From Anaerolineae bacterium (lineage in GTDB: Bacteria > Chloroflexota > Anaerolineae > Aggregatilineales > Phototrophicaceae): a DNA stretch of 64,000 bases. Below are positions 26,467-32,844 of this stretch, in pieces. The notes below the pieces were generated by a model. It was not told the DNA's origin and did no database searches. It saw only the letters and a program-made list of their open reading frames with translations. The DNA is taken from assembly GCA_022822545.1 (NCBI GenBank), contig JAJEBE010000054.1, positions 124,001-188,000 of the forward strand, read 5' to 3'. The position numbers were made by a program, and so were the translations under genes. Within the stretch, counting starts at the first letter, position 1; each line of letters starts with the position of its first letter.

Positions 26467-27228
26467 TTAACTCGTGTAGTTCACTCTGATCCGTCGTATC
26501 GCTCGGCGGATAAGCGCGACCAACTCGCTTCTCGGATTAACCTGTTGGACCATAGCGAGTGCCATCTTCATGCAGGGCGGTTCCCGGCGGCTGGGATCTC
26601 TAAGGAAGGCAACGCTTTCATTTTCCAGCTGCTCAAAGTGACATGCTTCATGCACCATCGTCTGGGCGAAAAGAAGTGTGCGCTCTCGGGCGTTCACATT
26701 AAACTCGTAGCGTGCCGGGATGCGGATGATGCGCTCGGATGTCCGCCCACTGTATTTCAGATCGAGGAAGGCCTGCGGGTTCTCCGTGCAGACCCAAGAG
26801 TAGACTTGCTCGGGGCAGTCCATCGCCACCACGGTAATGTGCTGGAGCACAAACAAGTAGCTATCTGGTGCTTCCCGTCTAAGCAGGCCAAGCGCGTTGC
26901 GGACCAGCGCCTGGTGTGTACTGCTGCCGTCGGCGATAGGCTCGTTCAGCGGCGCAACAATACCCGTCCGCGCCATCCAGCCGAGTTCGATTTGCAACCA
27001 GCAGTATGTCTCTCCTTGCTGGGAGTCAGTGACCAGGAAAGCCGTGCCTCGCTCCGTGGTACCGGTCTTATCGCTGCTAGTTGTGGGCGCTTCGCGGATA
27101 TTCATGGCGCCGTTAACTTTGACGGCGCTGCCATCGAAGCAGGTCTCAGCGTTCGAGGATTGCGCCATTTGTGCCTGTGCCATCACACTGCAAACCATGA
27201 ATAAGAATACAATTACGTGAAATTTCAT
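26467..27228 (-). CDS. Secreted SH3b plus HExxH protein (putative metallopeptidase), transposon cargo
   Basis: A 253-aa exported protein. A signal peptide (about 1-20, MKFHVIVFLFMVCSVMAQAQ) is followed by a bacterial SH3-like segment at about 36-90 (VNGAMNIREAPTTSSDKTG), the type that binds cell-wall or surface ligands. The C-terminal half has MVHEACHFEQLENESVAFL. HEACH (193-197) fits HExxH, and ESVA (204-207) fits the ExxA third-ligand pattern of short gluzincins. Several cysteines (PEQVYSWVCTEN, EPPC) suggest disulfides. The Shine-Dalgarno GGAGGT is 6-7 bases before the ATG. It probably leads a minus-strand unit with the membrane protein at 26144. The peptidase role is inferred from the motif only. 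Confidence 0.75.
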   Translation of the reverse strand: MKFHVIVFLFMVCSVMAQAQMAQSSNAETCFDGSAVKVNGAMNIREAPTTSSDKTGTTERGTAFLVTDSQQGETYCWLQIELGWMARTGIVAPLNEPIADGSSTHQALVRNALGLLRREAPDSYLFVLQHITVVAMDCPEQVYSWVCTENPQAFLDLKYSGRTSERIIRIPARYEFNVNARERTLLFAQTMVHEACHFEQLENESVAFLRDPSRREPPCMKMALAMVQQVNPRSELVALIRRAIRRIRVNYTS

Positions 27229-27290
27229 CAGAGACCTCCAAAATCATACTTGAATCAATTCGTGGAGTTGTGTATACAATGCGCGAAAGG

Positions 27291-27321
27291 GTGGCGCTCT
27301 CCATATAGGAGAACACGCCAC
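27291..27321. other. Stem-loop in the divergent cargo promoter region
   Basis: An interrupted hairpin: GTGGCG (27291-27296) pairs with CGCCAC (27316-27321), and TCTCC with GGAGA inside it, with the loop ATATA. It has no U-tract, so it may be a leader structure or binding site. It lies 63 bp before the secreted-protein gene start. Confidence 0.45.
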
Positions 27322-27411
27322 TCTGTGCATGTCGGTTCCTCGGGGAGGTGAGCGGTCAACTCAGAGTCCGCCCCAGGGAACCTTCTTCTGACTGTAACTC
27401 ACATCACCAAT

Positions 27412-27427
27412 TTAACCAATAGGTTAA
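27412..27427. promoter_or_regulatory. Inverted-repeat operator candidate upstream of the XRE gene
   Basis: Perfect half-sites TTAACC and GGTTAA are separated by AATA, 34 bp before the XRE repressor ATG, the usual place for autoregulation. A looser relative, TAACA-TAG-TGTTA, lies at 27747-27759 upstream of the next gene. Confidence 0.55.
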
Positions 27428-27461
27428 GGCAATCTTCCCATCGGCGGCGCAAAATCCGACC

Positions 27462-27719
27462 ATGGGACCTCTTGGCAAACCGCTTGGCTGCGCGATTCGG
27501 AGACAGCGCCGGCAACTTGAACTTTCTCAGGAAGCGCTTAGTGAACGTTCAGGGGTGCATTGGGTGTACATCAGCCATATCGAGAACGGATTGAAGTCGC
27601 CGACGGTGCGTGTGTTACAGGCCTTGGCTGAGGCGCTGCGTATGGAAGTGTCTGAACTGGTGAGAATGGCGGAGCAGATTAGGGCAGAAGAAGCTGTCGA
27701 GGGCGGAGATTGTGGGTAG
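27462..27719 (+). CDS. XRE family HTH transcriptional regulator, transposon cargo
   Basis: An 85-aa protein consisting of a single Cro/C1-type HTH domain. The core is LGCAIRRQRRQLELSQEALSE, then RSGVHWVYISHIENGLKSPT with the recognition helix, then VRVLQALAEALRMEVSELV. The short charged tail has no sensing domain. It probably represses its own promoter and perhaps the divergent cargo genes through the palindrome at 27412-27427. The Shine-Dalgarno is weak. It stands at the head of the plus-strand cargo genes, about 230 bp from the divergent secreted-protein gene. Confidence 0.9.
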   Translation: MGPLGKPLGCAIRRQRRQLELSQEALSERSGVHWVYISHIENGLKSPTVRVLQALAEALRMEVSELVRMAEQIRAEEAVEGGDCG

Positions 27720-27734
27720 CAGGTTGCAGCAACA

Positions 27735-27763
27735 TTACATCAGAAGTAACATAGTGTTATGCT
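27735..27763 (+). promoter_or_regulatory. Candidate promoter and operator of cargo genes 27801-28494
   Basis: TTACAT (27735-27740), 17 bp, TATGCT (27758-27763). The inverted repeat TAACA-TAG-TGTTA (27747-27759) overlaps the -10. It shares the TAAC..GTTA half-site pattern with the XRE upstream palindrome, so XRE control is plausible. Confidence 0.45.
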
Positions 27764-27800
27764 ATATTTAGCAACTATCGTGAATCTGATGAGGTGTACA

Positions 27801-28022
27801 ATGCCACAAGATGAAGATAAGATTGCGGAAATGTTGCAGGAAATCAACACTCGTCTAGGCCGGATAGAGGAAAACCAGAAAACAATGTTGGACACTCTCA
27901 ATGAATTTAGAGACGCATATAGGGAGCAACAGGTTCAACTTCTGGATCATGAAAGACGAATAGATAGGCTGGAGCGAGGTGGCCAAGATTATCTTGTAGA
28001 TTTTTGGCTAAATCCAGTATAA
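27801..28022 (+). CDS. Small coiled-coil protein, transposon cargo
   Basis: A 73-aa acidic protein, almost entirely one predicted coiled coil with heptad spacing: IAEMLQEINTRLGRIEENQK and then MLDTLNEFRDAYREQQVQLL, DHERRIDRLERG. The last 14 residues (GGQDYLVDFWLNPV) are hydrophobic. The ATG at 27801 is chosen because GAGGTG lies 5 bases upstream; the open frame extends further, to 27759. Its composition is A/T-rich compared with core genes. It may form an oligomer. No function recognised. Confidence 0.6.
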   Translation: MPQDEDKIAEMLQEINTRLGRIEENQKTMLDTLNEFRDAYREQQVQLLDHERRIDRLERGGQDYLVDFWLNPV

Positions 28023-28034
28023 GGAGTCTTGCTT

Positions 28035-28283
28035 GTGAGTGTATCAAACAAACAGCGCTACAATTTCATTTTTAATCTGCAAAGTGCCGATGAGGCATTT
28101 GCCAAGACAGAGCTTGGCGAGGTGGAGCCCCAGGTTACTATTTCAGTCAGTGCAACAAACGAAAGGCGAGCTGTGATAGCTGCTTCAGCAGTCATACAGA
28201 CTTTGAAACAAGAACACTGGGCAGATCAGTTCAATAAAGCTATGGACTCTGGGAATTATACAACTAGCATTGAACGATCCTAA
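28035..28283 (+). CDS. Hypothetical cargo protein
   Basis: An 82-aa protein with no recognised family. The GTG at 28035 is preferred over TTG at 28029 because AAGGAGT lies at the right distance. Beta-strand-like segments (RYNFIFNLQ, QVTISVSATN) are followed by a helix (RRAVIAASAVIQTLKQ). It follows the coiled-coil gene after 12 bp and its end overlaps the upstream in-frame extension of the AT-hook gene, so the three form an operon. Codon use is A/T-rich. Confidence 0.5.
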   Translation: MSVSNKQRYNFIFNLQSADEAFAKTELGEVEPQVTISVSATNERRAVIAASAVIQTLKQEHWADQFNKAMDSGNYTTSIERS

Positions 28284-28314
28284 ACCATTTCAAGCTCTGA
28301 TAGGCAGGCCAATC

Positions 28315-28494
28315 ATGAACGCCCCCAAGCCCACTTCCTCTGACCCCAAAGACTCGCCCCCCAAGCGCCCCCGCGGTCGTCCGGTTGAGAAGCCCTACCC
28401 CGAGCGCATAGACGCGACGCCGGAGGAGATCGCAGAGATGGTGCTGCGGATGCCGGCGAAGAAGGCCGATGAGTGGCGGTATAGGAAGAAGTGA
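28315..28494 (+). CDS. AT-hook-like small protein next to the transposon right end
   Basis: A 59-aa proline- and lysine-rich protein. KRPRGRPVEKPYPE contains the AT-hook core RGRP, which binds the minor groove of A/T-rich DNA. The rest (DATPEEIAEMVLRMPAKKADEW) matches, from memory, a pattern of small proteins often encoded beside transposases (TPE-x-IA-x-VL with PxKK and a terminal W). The start at 28315 (ATG) gives the compact form; the open frame extends to 28270. It ends 13 bp before the right inverted repeat, so it could aid transposition or end recognition, which is inferred. Confidence 0.6.
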   Translation: MNAPKPTSSDPKDSPPKRPRGRPVEKPYPERIDATPEEIAEMVLRMPAKKADEWRYRKK

Positions 28495-28507
28495 GGCGCC
28501 AAGTTAG

Positions 28508-28529
28508 TGTGCATTAGTATGTAATCCCC
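28508..28529 (-). repeat. Right terminal inverted repeat (22 bp)
   Basis: The reverse complement of the left end at 24757-24778 with no mismatch. The CCCC at 28526-28529 is the outer edge, and the phosphatase gene stop is 28 bp further out. Confidence 0.92.
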
Positions 28530-28557
28530 TTAATTTTCATGACTAATTTTCACTTAC

Positions 28558-29160
28558 TTAGTCCGGCAGGTGGGGCGTCGCGGCGAAGGACTGGATGCGC
28601 CAGATTTCCTGGTAACGTTCCAGTGTGGTGATTGAGGTATTAAGAATGCGCTTGTCCGGCAGGAAGGCGTACATTGAGGCGAGCAAGATCATCATGGCGG
28701 AACTGTGGCCGACAATCGCCACCGCGTTTTGCTCGGCTGCGCTGACGATATCATCCCAGGCGGCTTGCATCCTCAGTTGCACGTCAAGGCGGGATTCGCC
28801 GTTTGGGACGCGGTAGGGCCGGTAGCCGGATTCCCATTTGACGTAGGCGTCGGGAAAGCGCCCCGCGACTTCGGGGAAGGTATAGCCTTCGAATTTGCCA
28901 AAGGCGATTTCGGCGAGGCGTTCATCCTCGATCAAGGGCATTTGCAGGGTCTCGGCGATGATCTGCGCGGTTTCGCGGGCGCGTTGGCGCGGGCTGGTGT
29001 AGATAGCATCGATGTCTTGCGTTTGCAGATAGCGGGCCAGGGCATGGGATTGCTGTCGGCCGCGGTCGTTGAGGGGCACGGGCATGGCGCCTTGGAGGCG
29101 GCGCTCGGTATTGAAATTGGTTTGACCGTGGCGAATGAACAGGACTTTGCTTGCGTTCAT
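28558..29160 (-). CDS. Histidine phosphatase family protein (phosphoglycerate mutase-like)
   Basis: A 200-aa branch-1 histidine phosphatase. The catalytic motif is FIRHGQTNFNTERRLQG near the N terminus. RGRQQSHALARYL and YTSPRQRARETAQI hold the second conserved Arg region, and the second catalytic His is in VAIVGHSSAMMI. The cap region (AEIAFGKFEGYTFPEV) carries the usual E-x-x-FG-x-x-EG signature of CobC/GpmB-like phosphatases. The substrate is not predictable (alpha-ribazole phosphate or another phosphoester). The stop codon is 28 bp from the transposon right end. Confidence 0.9.
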   Translation of the reverse strand: MNASKVLFIRHGQTNFNTERRLQGAMPVPLNDRGRQQSHALARYLQTQDIDAIYTSPRQRARETAQIIAETLQMPLIEDERLAEIAFGKFEGYTFPEVAGRFPDAYVKWESGYRPYRVPNGESRLDVQLRMQAAWDDIVSAAEQNAVAIVGHSSAMMILLASMYAFLPDKRILNTSITTLERYQEIWRIQSFAATPHLPD

Positions 29161-29247
29161 GGCATCCTCTCAGGCTTGACGGATTGGCGGGTGAAAGGCA
29201 GAATCGAGAACAGTGCAGAAGTGTATCATAGTGAAAGCAGTTATCGA

Positions 29248-29529
29248 GTGACAGACGAACAGGTTGGCGCCGCGAGGCAGCCGAGCAGGTTGACAGTATA
29301 CGGATTGGCGATGGTCGGCGGAATTGGTATCACATTAATGATCCTGGGCGCGAGCATCGGTGTCATCTATGGCGCTGCGCTGGGTTCGGAGGCGACGCAT
29401 TCGCTGGGTTTAGCTATCGTGATCGGCTTGCTATTGCTGGTTCTCGCCATCGGCTTATGGCTGAGTTGGGTGCGTCCTTTTGAGCGCTTTGACGATATCA
29501 ACATTCCGGCCGAACCGGAGCATCACTGA
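29248..29529 (+). CDS. Small two-helix membrane protein, unknown
   Basis: A 93-aa protein. GTG at 29248 is the first start that excludes the upstream segment lying antisense to the histidine phosphatase gene. Two hydrophobic helices lie at about 22-45 (VYGLAMVGGIGITLMILGA) and 52-75 (GLAIVIGLLLLVLAIGLWL). The C-terminal tail (ERFDDINIPAEPEHH) is acidic. The start is uncertain because no strong Shine-Dalgarno is present. It precedes the 29538 gene by 8 bp and is probably co-transcribed with that gene and era. Confidence 0.55.
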   Translation: MTDEQVGAARQPSRLTVYGLAMVGGIGITLMILGASIGVIYGAALGSEATHSLGLAIVIGLLLLVLAIGLWLSWVRPFERFDDINIPAEPEHH

Positions 29530-29537
29530 AATTCTCC

Positions 29538-30041
29538 ATGCCTGAACAATTTGCGCCTCATCGCGAGCCGATCGCCGAGCGTGTGGCCGGGGTTATCACG
29601 CGCTTTGGCGATATTGCGCTGCTATCAAGCCGCAAGCTGCCGGAGGGCGAGGAGATCGCGCAGGGCGATTTTGTCGCGCGTTACGGCATCACTTATCTGG
29701 GAAAGCCGCAGTTTTCGATCGTGCCGGATCTGGTCGTGGCGGATTACGGCGAGCTGCTGCATGGCGAAGCGGCCTGGCGTTTCTTGATGGAGAAGGGTCA
29801 CTTGTACCCGCGGGCGGATGTATGCGGCCGGCGCAACGATGGGCAGGAGGATATGCTGGCGGTGAAGCAACTGGACTTCGACTATCCCTATGATGTCTTC
29901 ATCTACGGCGGTGTGGCGGACAGGGAGCCGCTGGCAAGGTTGTCGGCGCTGATCGCGGCGGACCGCGCCAAATTCCCCGAGCGCCTGGTCAAGCATTTGC
30001 CGACTTTTCCCAGCCTGGAAAATTGGCGCGCGCATGGATGA
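29538..30041 (+). CDS. Conserved-looking hypothetical protein upstream of era
   Basis: A 167-aa cytoplasmic protein. I do not recognise a family. The sequence has VAGVITRFGDIALLSSRKLPEGEE and VPDLVVADYGELLHGEAAWRF, a compact alpha/beta pattern with no catalytic motif I can name. A GRRNDGQED stretch and YPYDVFIYGGVAD follow. The 3' end overlaps era by 8 bp, which suggests translational coupling and a shared operon. It may act in ribosome or RNA biology by association only. Confidence 0.6.
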   Translation: MPEQFAPHREPIAERVAGVITRFGDIALLSSRKLPEGEEIAQGDFVARYGITYLGKPQFSIVPDLVVADYGELLHGEAAWRFLMEKGHLYPRADVCGRRNDGQEDMLAVKQLDFDYPYDVFIYGGVADREPLARLSALIAADRAKFPERLVKHLPTFPSLENWRAHG

Positions 30042-30966
30042 GCTTGATTCGGTCTTCAGCGATGATTGGGGCGAGGATCACCGCTCGGGGATCGTGGCTG
30101 TGCTCGGCCGGCCCAACGTGGGCAAGTCGACGCTGATCAACGCCATCCTCGGGCAGAAGATCGCGATAACCGCTGCCAAGCCACAGACGACCCGGCAGAA
30201 GCAGCTTGGCATCTTGACCAGGGACGGGGCGCAGATTCTTTTCACGGATACGCCCGGCGTGCACGCGCCGGTCACTCGCCTGGGCGAATACATGGTGGGC
30301 GTCGCGCGCGGCGCCTTGCGGGATGCCGATGCGATTGTGTGGATCGTCGATGCGTCGCAAGCGCCGACCGATGAAGACCGGCGTATCGCGGATTGGCTAG
30401 GGCAAGCGGAGAGACCGATCGTGTTGGTGATGAACAAGTCTGACTTGATCGACCGGGACCGCGACCGCAGCCAGCATCTTGCGCTCTGCAATTATCAACA
30501 TGCGCTGGAAACAAGCGCGCTGAAAGAACGCGGCCTTGATGAACTGACGCAATGTCTGATTCCACTGATGCCTTTGGGCCCGCGCTACTACCCTGCCGAT
30601 CAGGCGAGCGACGCCAATCTGCGCTTCATGGCGGCGGAGACAATCCGGGAAAAGATCATCCGCTTGACCAGCGAAGAAATCCCGCATTCGGTCGCGGTCG
30701 AAATCAATCGCTTTCGGGAAAGGCCGGATATGACGGTCATTGAGGCGACGATCTATGTCGAGCGGGCATCGCAGAAGGGCATCGTCATCGGCAAGCGCGG
30801 ACAAATGATCAAGCGCGCGGGCGTCGAGGCGCGCGATGACTTGCAGCGGCTGTTGAACACGAAGGTGCATTTGGAGACGCGGGTCAAGGTATTGAAGAAT
30901 TGGCGCAGCAATGAAGAATTCATGCGGCGCGTCGGATACGGCAGGCCGCGGCGTAAAAGTCGTTAG
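30034..30966 (+). CDS. era: GTPase Era
   Basis: A 310-aa Era. GTPase motifs: G1 GRPNVGKSTLINAIL near residues 22-36, G2 within QTTRQKQLG, G3 DTPGVHAP and G4 VMNKSDL. The C-terminal type-II KH domain is present (IVIGKRGQMIKRAGVEARDDL, then TKVHLETRVKVLKNW). Era binds the 3' end of 16S rRNA during small-subunit assembly. Its N terminus overlaps the 167-aa gene and its stop overlaps the ribF stop (TTAG shared on opposite strands). Confidence 0.97.
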   Translation: MDELDSVFSDDWGEDHRSGIVAVLGRPNVGKSTLINAILGQKIAITAAKPQTTRQKQLGILTRDGAQILFTDTPGVHAPVTRLGEYMVGVARGALRDADAIVWIVDASQAPTDEDRRIADWLGQAERPIVLVMNKSDLIDRDRDRSQHLALCNYQHALETSALKERGLDELTQCLIPLMPLGPRYYPADQASDANLRFMAAETIREKIIRLTSEEIPHSVAVEINRFRERPDMTVIEATIYVERASQKGIVIGKRGQMIKRAGVEARDDLQRLLNTKVHLETRVKVLKNWRSNEEFMRRVGYGRPRRKSR

Positions 30967-31937
30967 GCAGGCGGATTGGCGCTGAGATATTGTCGAGAGG
31001 CGCTGATGTCGGATCGGATCTGCGCGACTAGGTCATCAAGCCCCGCGAATTTCCGCTCGGCGCGCAGGCGTTTCTCAAAGCGCAACTCCAGATTTTCGCC
31101 ATAGATGTCACGATTGAAATCCAGCAGGTGGGCCTCGACCGTGACGGCGTCGCCGGAGAAAGTGGGTCGATAGCCGATATTGGCAGCGGCCATAATGGGG
31201 TCGCCGCCGAGGATAGCCCAGGTCGCGTAGACGCCTTTGGCGGGCAGGATCTGCTCTGGCCATACTGCGATATTCGCCGTTGGGATGCCGATTGTGCGGC
31301 CGCGCTGGTCGCCTTCGACAACTTTGCCCGACAGCGAATAGGGGCGGCCGAGCATCGATTTGGCGTCCAGCATAGCGCCCCGCCGGACGAGTTCTCGCAC
31401 TTTTGAGCTGCGAATCAGTCGGTCGGAGTTGACAGAGGTGATCAACTCGATCGCTTCGACCTCGAAGCCGCGCCGCGCCCCTTGAGCTTTGAGGAAGCGC
31501 ACATCGCCTTCTCGCCGGAAGCCGAGGGCAAAATCCGCGCCGACCCACAACTCCTTGATACGCAGGTTTGTGACAAGCTGATCCACGAAATCGGCGGCCG
31601 GCAGGCGTCGGAAACGGGCATCAAAGGCGAGCGTGACGACCATGTCGACGCCGAGTTGGAGTAGCAGTTCCGCGCGTTTTTCCGGGGTGGTGAGATAGTA
31701 GCGCCCGCTGGTTTCATTGATGACTTTGTCGGGGTGAGGAAAGAAGGTGACAACGACGGCGACCCGGCCGGACTGGTTCGCTTTCTGGACGAGGCGCCCG
31801 ATCAGGTTTTGGTGGCCCAGATGGACGCCGTCGAATACGCCGATCGACACGAGAGAGTCGCTATCGGGCTTTGCTTCTTTGAGGCTGCGCAGATGGACCA
31901 TGGCAGAATTCAGTCGCTCCTGATGCGGCGCCAGCAT
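30963..31937 (-). CDS. ribF: Bifunctional riboflavin kinase/FAD synthetase RibF
   Basis: A 324-aa RibF. The N-terminal FMN adenylyltransferase module has SIGVFDGVHLGHQNLIGRLV (nucleotidyltransferase GxHLGH motif) and IKELWVGADFALGFRREGDV. The C-terminal riboflavin kinase module has GRPYSLSGKVVEGDQRGRTIGIPTANI and GVYATWAIL. It makes FMN and then FAD from riboflavin. The start at 31937 (MLAPHQERL) lies 7 bp after the truB stop; an ATG at 31901 is an alternative, and the longer open frame to 32108 lies inside truB and is rejected. No FMN riboswitch is visible. Confidence 0.94.
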   Translation of the reverse strand: MLAPHQERLNSAMVHLRSLKEAKPDSDSLVSIGVFDGVHLGHQNLIGRLVQKANQSGRVAVVVTFFPHPDKVINETSGRYYLTTPEKRAELLLQLGVDMVVTLAFDARFRRLPAADFVDQLVTNLRIKELWVGADFALGFRREGDVRFLKAQGARRGFEVEAIELITSVNSDRLIRSSKVRELVRRGAMLDAKSMLGRPYSLSGKVVEGDQRGRTIGIPTANIAVWPEQILPAKGVYATWAILGGDPIMAAANIGYRPTFSGDAVTVEAHLLDFNRDIYGENLELRFEKRLRAERKFAGLDDLVAQIRSDISASRQYLSANPPA

Positions 31938-31944
31938 GATTGTA

Positions 31945-32844
31945 TCAAGATTGAAGGGGGAATACCTTACGCGGTTTCCAATGCTCGCCGCGTGGCTCGA
32001 GAACGGCAACCAATTGTTTGGCGGAATCGAATGCGAAGACGAGATCACTTGAGGGGCCGGCGCGCTGCCGAAGGAATCCGCCATGGCGGACAGAATGTAT
32101 CTCAACATCGGTGAGCGTCATGCGATCGTAGTCCCTGAGCGCGTCGTAGGGCGAAATGATGTGCCGCAGCCAGTCGTCGGATTCGAGTATTGTGGTCAAC
32201 TCGACACTGTCCTCTAGGGAAAATCGGCCGCTTGCCAGGCGCGTCAAGCCGGAGAGATAGGCGCCGACTTCGAGGGCGTCGCCGAGGTCATGCGCGAGCG
32301 AGCGGATATATGTGCCGGCGCCGCAGTGTATCGTGAGCTCAAGGACGGGATTCCGCCAGGAGATGACTTCGATGTCGTGAATGGTCACGTCCCGCGCGGG
32401 GCGGGCGACTGTTTTGCCTTGGCGGGCGAGTTGGTAGAGTTTCTTGCCTTTTTGCTTGATCGCGCTGTACATTGGCGGAACCTGGGCGATCTCGCCGATG
32501 AATTGCGGAAGGGCGGCGTCAATCAGCGAGCGTGTGATGCGGCTGGCGTCGTTCCGGGAAAGGATGTCGCCGGCAGCGTCGTAGGTGGAGGTCCTTGCGC
32601 CGAAGGTGAGGCGGGCCCGATATGATTTGCGGTCAGCCATCATGTATTCGCTGAGCCGAGTGGCGGCGCCAAGACAGATGATAAGAACGCCATTCGCCAG
32701 CGGGTCCAGCGTGCCGGCGTGCCCGACTTTCTTCGCGCCGGTCAGGGCACGATAGCGGCGTCGAACCGCGGCGACCACATCGTGGCTGGTCAAGTGAAGC
32801 GGTTTATTGATGTTGAGGAAGCCGACCGGAACGCGCTCGCTCAA
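31945..32844 (-). CDS. truB: tRNA pseudouridine(55) synthase TruB
   Basis: A 299-aa TruB. N terminus GFLNINKPLHLTSHDVVAAVRR, then the catalytic Asp motif GHAGTLDPLANGVLIICLG (Asp near residue 47), YRARLTFGARTSTYDAAG, and YSAIKQKGKKLYQLARQGK with the conserved Tyr and Lys. IHCGAGTYIRSLAHDLG completes the family signatures. A short PUA-like C-terminal region is present. It forms pseudouridine 55 in the tRNA T loop. Its first codons overlap the end of the nrnA-like gene by 4 bp in the same operon. Confidence 0.96.
   Translation of the reverse strand: MSERVPVGFLNINKPLHLTSHDVVAAVRRRYRALTGAKKVGHAGTLDPLANGVLIICLGAATRLSEYMMADRKSYRARLTFGARTSTYDAAGDILSRNDASRITRSLIDAALPQFIGEIAQVPPMYSAIKQKGKKLYQLARQGKTVARPARDVTIHDIEVISWRNPVLELTIHCGAGTYIRSLAHDLGDALEVGAYLSGLTRLASGRFSLEDSVELTTILESDDWLRHIISPYDALRDYDRMTLTDVEIHSVRHGGFLRQRAGPSSDLVFAFDSAKQLVAVLEPRGEHWKPRKVFPLQS

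Larger units (their letters stand above)
24757..28529. mobile_element. IS1595/ISXO2-type transposon carrying seven cargo genes
   Basis: A 3773-bp unit bounded by perfect 22-bp inverted repeats, each beginning GGGGATTACATACTAATG. The transposase gene lies 84 bp inside the left end. After it come three minus-strand and four plus-strand small genes that diverge from the region 27229-27461. The last cargo gene ends 13 bp before the right repeat. The cargo is visibly more A/T-rich than the flanking core genes, most clearly at 27720-28290. The 8-bp sequences just outside the repeats (ATTCTTTT and TTAATTTT) share 5 of 8 bases, so no clean target duplication survives. It sits between the HTH gene and a histidine phosphatase gene. 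Confidence 0.82.

Noticed and set aside
26431..27204. A 257-aa plus-strand open frame in the transposon
   Set aside because: It is antisense to the secreted SH3-HExxH gene, which has a signal peptide and a good Shine-Dalgarno on the other strand.
24749..28537. Target-site duplication of the IS1595 element (8 bp)
   Set aside because: ATTCTTTT at the left and TTAATTTT at the right share 5 of 8 bases, too weak to claim.
28705..29247. Upstream extension of the small membrane protein at 29248 (274-aa open frame)
   Set aside because: The extension is antisense to the conserved histidine phosphatase gene and has no hydrophobic or domain pattern.
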